Origin: Deltaproteobacteria bacterium
Lineage (GTDB): Bacteria; Desulfobacterota; UBA8473
Reading direction: 5' to 3'
DNA: 5,827 nucleotides
Assembly (NCBI GenBank): GCA_030621455.1
Contig: JAUXHQ010000135.1
Span: 1-5,827 of the forward strand
Below, one piece after another: positions 1-5,827 of the stretch. Both the position numbers and the translations under genes were made by a program. Positions within the stretch are counted from its first letter, which is position 1, and each line of letters begins with the position of its first letter. Under the pieces are notes generated by a model that was not told the origin of the DNA, made no database searches, and saw only the letters and a list, made by a program, of their open reading frames with translations.

Positions 1-670
1 TAGGTCTTATCCTCTTCGCAGGAAACTCCTCATCTGGTGTCTCTTCACAGTTGACCTGGTCGAAAGGTGTTACCCAAGTCAGTCTCTTGAATCTACTTCG
101 CGAATCGAGATCAAATAGCAAACCTTCGGACCACTGAAGAGGTGTCGCTCGATAGCGCAGGTCTAATTTTCCGTTGTCTACCAGAGGCTCCCAACGGTGC
201 CCCCTGGCCACATAGATAGAGTGTATATTGAAGCGCCCCCAGAGACAATTAGGTGACTGCCACTCTTCGTCGACGATGCTTCCGGCTGCCTCTAGCGCAG
301 GTAAAATTATTTCCAGAAATAGATTGTGATCAGCGCTTTCACCGAGAAGTTTGAGTTCCCACAGGATCAGCTCCCCACGTCCATAGGTCCGCTTTCCAGG
401 ATAGGCAAACAATACTGTCTCCATGGGCCATGACGCATCAGGAACGTTTCTGAGGCTTTTCTTCCTTATGAGGGAGATTCCACCATGTTCATTCCACAGA
501 GCCAAGGCCTTGCGCCAAAGACTAGCCTGGAGCGTTGGAAGACGGTTTGCGATAATGGTCCCCAATACCAGAGAAAGCTCTACTGACAGGCTTCTCGGAA
601 GCCAGACAACGGAGCTGTTCACCTGGCAAATCACCAGATAGCGTATGAGATTAAGGGGTAAATGCAACAT
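1..670 (-). CDS. Cas6-like RAMP protein, N-terminal part (3' end beyond window)
   Basis: Reading the minus strand from an ATG at 670-668 gives 223 codons with no stop before the window edge, so the C-terminus is missing. The frame is closed upstream by a stop at 721-719 and no other ATG lies between, which fixes the start. The start lies inside the last codons of the preceding gene (20-bp overlap), suggesting translational coupling; the Shine-Dalgarno signal is weak. Visible parts: a helical N-terminal third; around residues 90-130 a glycine-rich strand (YGRGELILWELKLLGES) followed by a helix ending in LPALEAAG; then a LWGRFNIHSIYVARG strand, and LTWVTPFDQ near residue 200. This order (strand with a late Gly, helix ending in xxG, strand, then a 'TPF' strand opening a second ferredoxin-like domain) is what I expect of Cas6-family crRNA endonucleases. 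If that is right, the second domain with its glycine-rich loop lies outside the window. The family call is by eye and the catalytic residues cannot be judged. Confidence 0.6.
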   Translation of the reverse strand, partial: MLHLPLNLIRYLVICQVNSSVVWLPRSLSVELSLVLGTIIANRLPTLQASLWRKALALWNEHGGISLIRKKSLRNVPDASWPMETVLFAYPGKRTYGRGELILWELKLLGESADHNLFLEIILPALEAAGSIVDEEWQSPNCLWGRFNIHSIYVARGHRWEPLVDNGKLDLRYRATPLQWSEGLLFDLDSRSRFKRLTWVTPFDQVNCEETPDEEFPAKRIRP

Positions 671-1529
671 ACTCAATAAGCTCGAATAATAACTTGATGC
701 GATTCGTGGGCCAGTGCTTTACTTTCCACGCACTCAGCATGTCCCTGGATTCCTGATTAAGGTACCCCATCAGTCTTCCCCAATAAAAATGTTTTTCTCT
801 GCTGTCCTTCAACCTTATCACGTCATGAAGCAGCGCCTGTTCGTTCGGTCGGAAGAGTGACTTGAAGACTGCCGCCATCTCTAACAGCCGCAAGAATTCA
901 GACGCCTCGAAGGTGAGCAACCCTTGATTTTCACGAATGTGGGGGTAAAAAACCTGATAAGGGTCGGGATAAAAACGAATACGAAACCGATCCATAGGAA
1001 ATCGGTTCTCTTGATGGATTACCCTGCATAGGATATCGCCCATATCACCTTTTGGTCCTCGTCCCACAGTGGAAAACACCTGGACAAGGCCTTTCAGATC
1101 GGAACCGTGGTAAATGAAGACCTCCCTTAGCCAAGGTTGTAAATCGCGTCTATGCATCGTCACCAAAAAGTGGTTGCGATCATGCAGATAAGTACCGGAG
1201 AGATGACTGTCATGAAAACCTTCACCTGTCTCAAGCGGCTTTGGCAGGTTGTTGACAAAACCCCAAATAACAATAGATGCCCTGGAGGCATTACCAAGAT
1301 TTCTTGCACATTTAAGGATGCTGTTGCACGTTTTGCAGTAGTTCTGTTTCGGGAAAGCCGGACAGGGGTATATCCAACATCGCTGGCAAGGCTTGACTAA
1401 CCCGGAGAGAGGAGGTCCTATTTCCTCCTCTTCTGTGAAAAGATGGGACTTCGACTTAAGACAGTGCAAGGTAGCCAGTAATTCAGCGCCAGAACCACTG
1501 CGGCGCAACCAATCAAAGCTGCTCAGCAT
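651..1529 (-). CDS. Zinc-ribbon protein of unknown family, coupled to the RAMP effector
   Basis: A 292-residue protein whose ATG lies inside the last codons of the RAMP gene (17-bp overlap, different frame), with an AAAGG-like ribosome binding site about six bases upstream; it ends in TAA inside the next gene. I do not recognise the family. Residues 48-74 hold a probable metal-binding knuckle pair (C48xxC51, then C56, C65xxC68, C74), so a zinc ribbon is likely. The middle (about 115-190) is a mixed alpha/beta stretch containing a Gly-rich turn, GRGPKGDMGD, at about 156-165, then strands rich in Phe, Tyr and Arg (RFRIRFYPDP). The C-terminal 80 residues look helical and basic. There is no signal peptide or membrane segment, so it should be cytoplasmic. 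Its place between a Cas7-type fusion and a Cas6-like gene suggests a subunit or accessory factor of the same RNA-binding complex. The Gly-rich turn could be a degenerate RAMP loop, but I would not call it Cas5 or Cas11 on this evidence. Confidence 0.8.
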   Translation of the reverse strand: MLSSFDWLRRSGSGAELLATLHCLKSKSHLFTEEEEIGPPLSGLVKPCQRCWIYPCPAFPKQNYCKTCNSILKCARNLGNASRASIVIWGFVNNLPKPLETGEGFHDSHLSGTYLHDRNHFLVTMHRRDLQPWLREVFIYHGSDLKGLVQVFSTVGRGPKGDMGDILCRVIHQENRFPMDRFRIRFYPDPYQVFYPHIRENQGLLTFEASEFLRLLEMAAVFKSLFRPNEQALLHDVIRLKDSREKHFYWGRLMGYLNQESRDMLSAWKVKHWPTNRIKLLFELIEYVAFTP

Positions 1530-4500
1530 TGAAGACCTTTTTAACTTTTGCGTAATGCTCGATTACATCCGGATTTAGCCATTCCTCAATCCGTACAGGC
1601 AAACGCCAGCTTTCTTCCGATTTCCCGGAGTATCGCTTGTTCCAATCAATAAGAAAACTGTCCCGGAGTATTTTCATCTTTAGGCTGCCGAATCCGAGGT
1701 GCCGGTTGTTCCCCATCTTGTGAGCGAGATCCGGCTCCAATACCACACACCATACTAACCTCTGCAATTCCTCTTCAAGAAGGTTCCAGAACCGAATATC
1801 AAAACAGGCTCTCGCACCCGGCAATATTGCCCTGAAATAGTTCGTCTTCGAAGTGTCAGGTTTGAAATCCGTCAACTGCTCGACAATTGGGGCAAGCGGA
1901 GCGTGGGGGAAAACCCTCCACATGTCCTCAATGATAACCCTATGAACGGAACCGCCTGAAACCTCCTCCCATTTCTTTCCTGTAAAACGCCACCCACCAT
2001 AGGGATAGGGCACTTTGAACCAGGCCATTTCAGGATCTTTGAATATGCCGAAGCCAAGAGATACGCGTCCTGTAATGGCATTATTGGGGCCTTTTCCTAC
2101 CCAACCAAAGAGGCTGTCTACCGGGTTCAGGCGGCTGAGATCAGGACTACCCTCCTTGGAATCGCTGGCAATTGAATAGACGTGGCGTAGCAACCCTCTT
2201 ATGCTCTTGCCGGGGAGGGCATAAACCTTGTCTGTCGTTCTATTGGAGGCCTCCGGAGGGGAAATGGAAAAGAAGTCCCAACCATTTACGGGCCCATCTT
2301 CAAGGGTGACGCACGAAGAGGGTTGTCCGCTCTCCCGCACGCTAATGGGCGTCACTATCCTTGCCTCTACCTTCAATGTTCCACAGAGGCCACCAAATGC
2401 CTTGTGAGAGACGAAACCGGCCTTAGCCCGTGGCGGCGTTTGGAAACTGGCGGCCTCTTTGGGTAACAGCGGATGAATTGGCTGCAACAAACGAGCGGCC
2501 TCATCACCCTCAACTTCCAATTGCCACCAAATACCCTCCCGGGTCAAACCTCTTTTGCCAAACAGCTTTTCCCCCACACCAGTTGAGTCGGTTGCCAGCC
2601 AAACGAGTCTATTCACTTTGGCCTTGACCCAACCAAGACCACTAGTCTTCTGACCGCCTAGAGGGATATCGCCCCTTTTAAAGTCCCGGAGCAGATGAAA
2701 CAGGAGTGAGATCGCCTCCATATCCTGGTCTTCGATATCTTGTATGTCTATCCTGAGTTGAAACCTGAGGTGGTTCCCGTAGGCAAAAAGAAAGTCGTGT
2801 TTGGCGGTCTCGATGGGCCGCCCTGTTTTCGGGTCGATCCTGATCCCATCCATGGAACACCAGGAATTATCCGGATTGTGCGGATTAGCCAAGTATGCGT
2901 CGGAGAAGAAGAGAAGTCCTCGCTGCCCTTGCGTACCAAAAAGACGGTTTATTAATATCTCAGTAGCCTTGGCGGTTTCACCCCATAGCGTCTTCAGTGT
3001 CTGAGAGGCTCGCTTCCTAAAGGCTCCCTTGATAGTGCTGCCCGGGATATATGTCTCCCACGATCCTTCCATTTGAGAGGATGGCGCCCAGGTAAGCATA
3101 CGCATAAAAATATTATCGTAAGGTTTCCCATACTTACGGGAAATTTCCCGATTAGAGGCACCGCCTGCCCGGAAATCAATATGATGGGGCTGGGCAAGTT
3201 CCTGCCGCGTGCGATTACGATAGGCCTTGAGAAATTCAATTAGATTGTTATCATTTGCGATACTCTTGTCCAAGTTCGTGGAATCCAACATGTGACGGTA
3301 CCGAACCCTACTGTGGGCCTGGGTGAATTCTCTCCATGTTGCCGGGTTGACACCTTCCGGCACCGCCTCCGGATCACCCCACTGATACTCATCAATCTTG
3401 CCGTTCATCAGCATAGTCTTGATTCGCACATGTTCCTCCCGGTCCAAAATTTCTGAGTCTACCCAGGAGTCACTCTGGATCAATCTGATTTGTTGGTCCA
3501 CCTGTTGGTAAAGTCGGGGCATCAAACCGAGGCAAGCGGGCGTCAGGATCTGCACCAGGGCAGACTCATCCTCAATATTATCTGCCAGGCGTTCTGACAA
3601 GTCTCTATCCAGGCCAAGGCTGTCGGCAACCTGCAACCATGAGTCATTATCCAGTTGTTTCTGAGCTCGATGGGTACTTTCTAAAACCTTGACAATTCGC
3701 TTGGCCATGTTAGCCTTCTTTCCAAGAGCTTCTTTAATAGCATCCTCTGCATCATCTAGGGTAGGAAAGTCTTTGTCCTCCAAAGATTTTATCATGGCAA
3801 GAATATTATTGGAAATCGCGTGTTTTCCCTTACCTAATTTAACTACCTTCGAAAATGGTAATATCCAGGTTTCAACCTCACTAAGAGAACGTTCTCTCAG
3901 CCAGACGCCAATGACCCTTGGCAGATACTGGGTAAATTTTTGCTTCCAATCTTCGGGGCTGAGAATTGGGCCTCCCAAGGCCTTTTCCAAACGATCACGG
4001 ATGGGATCAGGTAGTTCCCTCATAGAAGCCACAAGCAACCGTCCTTCAATGTCTGCAAAAGAAGCAGCCTCAGGATCTAACTTGCCCCAGTTCCAACCCA
4101 CCAACACCGGGTTCATGGCATCAAAGACCAAATCAATTCTAAGATGATTAGCCCTGGGATACAGGGCAGGTATCTGCTTGGGAGTTGAAAACGGGATGTC
4201 CGTTTCAAGACGAACCCGTCCCAGTCCTTTGCTCTTCCCGGCTCCGAACCAGAATCTACCCTCTATCAGTTCATGGAGGAGGTAGTATAACTTAGCCTGA
4301 TTTTCGTTATTCTTAAGCAGGTCTTCGTTTACGGAGAAAACAAAATCGAAAACGGAGTTGCGAAACAGCGTTTCCATCTTGTAATTTGCATTGGCCTCTG
4401 CTGCCCACCGATCTTCATCGAGCTTAATTCCCATGCGCAGATCAAAAAACCTGTCTTGTGGATAGCTCTTCTTCTCCAACTTGCATTCCAGACCGGTGAT

Positions 4501-4740
4501 AAGTCTATTCGGCATAGAGGAACCATACAGTCGAGACCAAAGTTGATTGAGCAGGCCAATATTCTTCCCGTTGCGAGACTGCCCAATAAAAGCATCCATC
4601 AGGGACTGTGCCGTACCCGAAACCTCCTCCGCCAGGGAAAGTAATCGGTGCGTACCGTCTCCATCCCTGGTAAAGAGTGTTTTACGTGCATTCCCTCTAT
4701 AAATGGGGGTTTCCATATGCAGTTTGCCTTTCAAAATCAT
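1513..4740 (-). CDS. Triple-RAMP (Cas7-like) fusion effector, type III-related
   Basis: A 1075-residue cytoplasmic protein containing three RAMP modules, the RNA-binding fold of CRISPR backbone subunits. Module 1 (about 1-180) has an Ile/Leu first strand, LYGSS, a strand pattern GIKLDEDRWAAEAN typical of Csm3/Csm5-like proteins, and the glycine-rich loop GAGKSKGLGRV at 166-176; it lacks the usual PGSSLKG turn. Module 2 starts with LRIDLVFDAMNPVLVG (200-215), is interrupted by a mostly helical insertion (about 220-540), and resumes with YDNIFMR, IPGSTIKGAFR (565-575), LFG...GLLFFSDAYL (600-617), GIRIDPKTG and the loop PLGGQKTSGLGWV (693-705). Module 3 (about 784-1026) has LPGKSIRGLLR (842-852), LFG (877-879), GRVSLGFG and the loop HKMGNNRHLGFGSL (1007-1020), which resembles the two-domain TIGR03986 RAMP family. 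The start is fixed by AAAGGAG seven bases upstream; Met9 has a poorer site. The fold assignment is strong; the role as a crRNA-guided effector is inferred from type III-D2 and III-E fusions. Cas10 is absent from the window. Confidence 0.9.
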   Translation of the reverse strand: MILKGKLHMETPIYRGNARKTLFTRDGDGTHRLLSLAEEVSGTAQSLMDAFIGQSRNGKNIGLLNQLWSRLYGSSMPNRLITGLECKLEKKSYPQDRFFDLRMGIKLDEDRWAAEANANYKMETLFRNSVFDFVFSVNEDLLKNNENQAKLYYLLHELIEGRFWFGAGKSKGLGRVRLETDIPFSTPKQIPALYPRANHLRIDLVFDAMNPVLVGWNWGKLDPEAASFADIEGRLLVASMRELPDPIRDRLEKALGGPILSPEDWKQKFTQYLPRVIGVWLRERSLSEVETWILPFSKVVKLGKGKHAISNNILAMIKSLEDKDFPTLDDAEDAIKEALGKKANMAKRIVKVLESTHRAQKQLDNDSWLQVADSLGLDRDLSERLADNIEDESALVQILTPACLGLMPRLYQQVDQQIRLIQSDSWVDSEILDREEHVRIKTMLMNGKIDEYQWGDPEAVPEGVNPATWREFTQAHSRVRYRHMLDSTNLDKSIANDNNLIEFLKAYRNRTRQELAQPHHIDFRAGGASNREISRKYGKPYDNIFMRMLTWAPSSQMEGSWETYIPGSTIKGAFRKRASQTLKTLWGETAKATEILINRLFGTQGQRGLLFFSDAYLANPHNPDNSWCSMDGIRIDPKTGRPIETAKHDFLFAYGNHLRFQLRIDIQDIEDQDMEAISLLFHLLRDFKRGDIPLGGQKTSGLGWVKAKVNRLVWLATDSTGVGEKLFGKRGLTREGIWWQLEVEGDEAARLLQPIHPLLPKEAASFQTPPRAKAGFVSHKAFGGLCGTLKVEARIVTPISVRESGQPSSCVTLEDGPVNGWDFFSISPPEASNRTTDKVYALPGKSIRGLLRHVYSIASDSKEGSPDLSRLNPVDSLFGWVGKGPNNAITGRVSLGFGIFKDPEMAWFKVPYPYGGWRFTGKKWEEVSGGSVHRVIIEDMWRVFPHAPLAPIVEQLTDFKPDTSKTNYFRAILPGARACFDIRFWNLLEEELQRLVWCVVLEPDLAHKMGNNRHLGFGSLKMKILRDSFLIDWNKRYSGKSEESWRLPVRIEEWLNPDVIEHYAKVKKVFNAEQL

Positions 4741-4747
4741 CCTTTTT

Positions 4748-4754
4748 CTCCTTT
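4748..4754 (-). promoter_or_regulatory. Ribosome binding site of the RAMP fusion gene
   Basis: AAAGGAG on the minus strand, seven bases before the ATG at 4740. It is a near-consensus Shine-Dalgarno match and decides the first Met over Met9 (codon at 4716), where only a weak AAAGG lies about ten bases upstream. It is the strongest such site in the window, in keeping with the head gene of a coupled cassette. Confidence 0.8.
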
Positions 4755-4769
4755 GTCTGTAAGTTATAT

Positions 4770-4809
4770 TGTTCTTAAATGATCATTCTTGTTCTTGAAT
4801 AACCATTCT
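4770..4809 (-). repeat. Two tandem 20-bp direct repeats, candidate operator
   Basis: On the minus strand, AGAATGGTTATTCAAGAACA (4809-4790) is followed without a gap by AGAATGATCATTTAAGAACA (4789-4770). The copies match at 17 of 20 positions. The second copy contains the perfect 10-bp palindrome AATGATCATT (4778-4787); the first has only a degraded form of it. The 20-bp period is about two helical turns, so two protein dimers could bind the same DNA face. The repeats end 29 bases before the RAMP start codon, where a repressor or activator site would be expected. I saw no further copy elsewhere in the window. Two copies without a spacer do not make a CRISPR array. Confidence 0.75.
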
Positions 4810-4831
4810 CTTTGACCCGGAAATTTTAAAC

Positions 4832-5665
4832 TCAACCCGTTAGCTTGTCCACGGCATTCGACCAAACAGCCGAATACTCCCCATCCTCAGCTGCAATATC
4901 TTTCCTCTTAAGGTTGACCGCCCCTTTGTCGCAAATATTCGAGCAGGCCCCGCAGAGTGTACAGTACCGCTCACTGATAACAAGCTCTTTCCCCTCCCGA
5001 CTGATTGCCTGAGTGGGACATTGATCTATGCACTTATTACAGTCTTCAGGACAAAGGCTGCTATCAATACTTATCTCTCCGGAAAATATAGGGGTCACTG
5101 TTATGGAGCCATACTCGCAGTGGTCCAGGCATCGATAGCACGCAAGGCATCTTGCCTCATCGGGTTCAACCGCTTCCTCACCTACCGTTATCACGTCCCT
5201 GGGGCAATTTTCAACGCACAGAGAACAGAACTTTGGACAGTCTTCGTATGTGTTACTGATAACCTTGTCTTGTCTGCGGCACCACCGGCGCTCTCCCTCA
5301 GGGTTTTTTGAACAGTGGCTTGGACACCGACTCGTGTCTATATCTATCCTCTTTGGGAAAGGGAGAAGACCCTGGTTGTCCAAAAGAATGCTCTTGGGAA
5401 TATTGTTATAAGTCAAGGTAATCGCAGATACGGGACAGAAATGAGAACACACCTCACATAGTACACATTTCTCCTCATCTATATCGATGACAACCCCTTT
5501 CTCGTCCCGTAATACAGAAATAGCGTCTTTAGGACAGACCTTCTCACATACGTCGCATTTGATACAGGCTAACCTATTTAGGGTTAGCAAGATTTCATCC
5601 GTGTACATCTTCAGCTTGATCTCTATCTTCTCGTCTGTCTCATCTTTTCTATTCGAAACAATCAT
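4832..5665 (-). CDS. Polyferredoxin with at least six [4Fe-4S] sites
   Basis: A 277-residue soluble electron-transfer protein. Four motifs follow the classical CxxCxxCxxxC spacing: C34-C44, C67-C77, C173-C183 and C235-C245, the first two with Pro after the last Cys. Two more have a longer first gap, CxxxCxxCxxxCP: C143-C154 and C205-C216. Together these form three ferredoxin-like pairs. Three further cysteines (C114, C118, C129), in the link between the first pair and the rest, precede C143 and may bind an extra cofactor or be structural. There is no signal peptide, Tat motif or membrane helix. Related multi-cluster proteins carry electrons for hydrogenases, heterodisulfide reductases and formylmethanofuran dehydrogenases in methanogens and anaerobic bacteria; the specific partner here is unknown. 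The start ATG is preceded by TTGGAG five bases upstream and overlaps the previous stop as ATGA, so it is translationally coupled to the preceding gene. A functional link to the RAMP cassette is not shown. Confidence 0.9.
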   Translation of the reverse strand: MIVSNRKDETDEKIEIKLKMYTDEILLTLNRLACIKCDVCEKVCPKDAISVLRDEKGVVIDIDEEKCVLCEVCSHFCPVSAITLTYNNIPKSILLDNQGLLPFPKRIDIDTSRCPSHCSKNPEGERRWCRRQDKVISNTYEDCPKFCSLCVENCPRDVITVGEEAVEPDEARCLACYRCLDHCEYGSITVTPIFSGEISIDSSLCPEDCNKCIDQCPTQAISREGKELVISERYCTLCGACSNICDKGAVNLKRKDIAAEDGEYSAVWSNAVDKLTG

Positions 5666-5827
5666 ACTATCTCCAACATCATCGGTTCACAGTACTTTTC
5701 GATCTCAAGACTCTCATATACATGCCTTAGGTCAGTATCCATCCAGAAATGAGATATTTTGTCAAGGTCTAGGAAGACGAAGATTTTAACCTCAGGAGTA
5801 CATTGAGTATTTTGAGGATTAAAATCT
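5662..5827 (-). CDS. C-terminal end of an unrecognised gene upstream of the polyferredoxin
   Basis: On the minus strand one frame is open from the window edge to a TGA at 5664-5662, encoding 54 residues; the other two frames hit stops early. The stop shares an ATGA with the polyferredoxin start (4-bp overlap), the usual sign of translational coupling in one operon. The fragment shows one hydrophobic strand (VKIFVFLDLD) followed by an acidic, mixed helix and strand segment ending in PMMLEIV. It has two cysteines but no iron-sulfur motif and no membrane segment. I do not recognise a family from so short a piece. Its neighbour suggests a redox or energy-metabolism role, which is inference only. 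Confidence 0.7.
   Translation of the reverse strand, partial: DFNPQNTQCTPEVKIFVFLDLDKISHFWMDTDLRHVYESLEIEKYCEPMMLEIV

Larger units (their letters stand above)
4741..4831 (-). promoter_or_regulatory. Intergenic leader, likely promoter of the RAMP cassette
   Basis: This 91-bp gap is the only non-overlapping junction in the window. It is AT-rich in patches: TTTAAAATTT at 4830-4821 (usable as an archaeal TATA-like box) and TATAAC at 4768-4763 (a fair bacterial -10, but without a good -35 at the right distance). The tandem repeats lie between them. I see no convincing hairpin plus T-run, so read-through from the ferredoxin gene cannot be excluded. A separate promoter is inferred from the gap and repeats; the exact elements are uncertain. 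Confidence 0.45.

Noticed and set aside
651..1578. Plus-strand open frames at 1152-1400 and 1393-1578
   Set aside because: They are shadows of the zinc-ribbon gene and the end of the RAMP gene, with no ribosome binding site or recognisable product.
3689..4147. 152-codon open frame on the plus strand
   Set aside because: It lies wholly antisense to the RAMP fusion, whose motifs are clear, and its product is a Ser/Arg-rich low-order sequence with no family resemblance.
1513..4740. Calling the fusion protein Cas7-11 (type III-E)
   Set aside because: Three rather than four RAMP modules can be seen, the length is shorter, the helical block is differently placed and the neighbours are not those of III-E loci.
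4770..4809. CRISPR array
   Set aside because: Only two contiguous, imperfect 20-bp copies with no spacers; no repeat-spacer pattern was seen anywhere in the window.
4741..4831. Rho-independent terminator after the polyferredoxin gene
   Set aside because: The only symmetric sequences are short (AAATTT, AATGATCATT), without a GC-rich stem or following T-run.
5021..5789. Two plus-strand open frames (5021-5311 and 5487-5789)
   Set aside because: Both are antisense to the polyferredoxin, whose cysteine motifs fix the coding strand; the second also crosses the coupled ATGA junction.

Overview
The window (roughly half G+C by eye) holds five genes, all on the minus strand and tightly packed. No complete informational or taxonomic marker is present. 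A polyferredoxin with at least six [4Fe-4S] sites, together with Shine-Dalgarno-led, overlapping genes, points to a strict anaerobe. This could be a sulfate- or metal-metabolising bacterium or a methanogen/ANME-like archaeon; I cannot decide between them from this window.

Layout in the direction of transcription (right to left). (1) 5827-5662: the last 54 codons of an unrecognised gene, whose stop overlaps the next start in an ATGA. (2) 5665-4832: a 277-residue soluble polyferredoxin. (3) 4831-4741: a 91-bp gap, the only real intergenic space, carrying two tandem 20-bp repeats (17/20 identical), a 10-bp perfect palindrome, AT-rich promoter-like sequence and a good ribosome binding site. (4) 4740-1513: a 1075-residue protein made of three fused RAMP (Cas7-like) modules with a roughly 320-residue, largely helical insertion in the second. 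(5) 1529-651: a 292-residue protein of unknown family with a putative zinc ribbon, starting inside the end of gene 4. (6) 670-1: the first 223 codons of a gene starting inside the end of gene 5 and running off the window. Its layout resembles the N-terminal part of the Cas6 family of crRNA-processing RAMP endonucleases.

Genes 4-6 look like one translationally coupled cassette: a single-polypeptide Cas7-type backbone, a zinc-binding accessory protein and a possible crRNA maturation nuclease. Fused Cas7 backbones are known from type III-D2 and III-E (Cas7-11/gRAMP) systems, but domain number, length and the position of the helical block here do not match Cas7-11 as I know it. No Cas10, Cas1/Cas2 or CRISPR array lies in the window. 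Whether this is a divergent type III system, a reduced Cas10-less effector or a RAMP complex with another role depends on sequence beyond position 1. The redox genes upstream may be an independent operon separated by the repeat-bearing promoter region.
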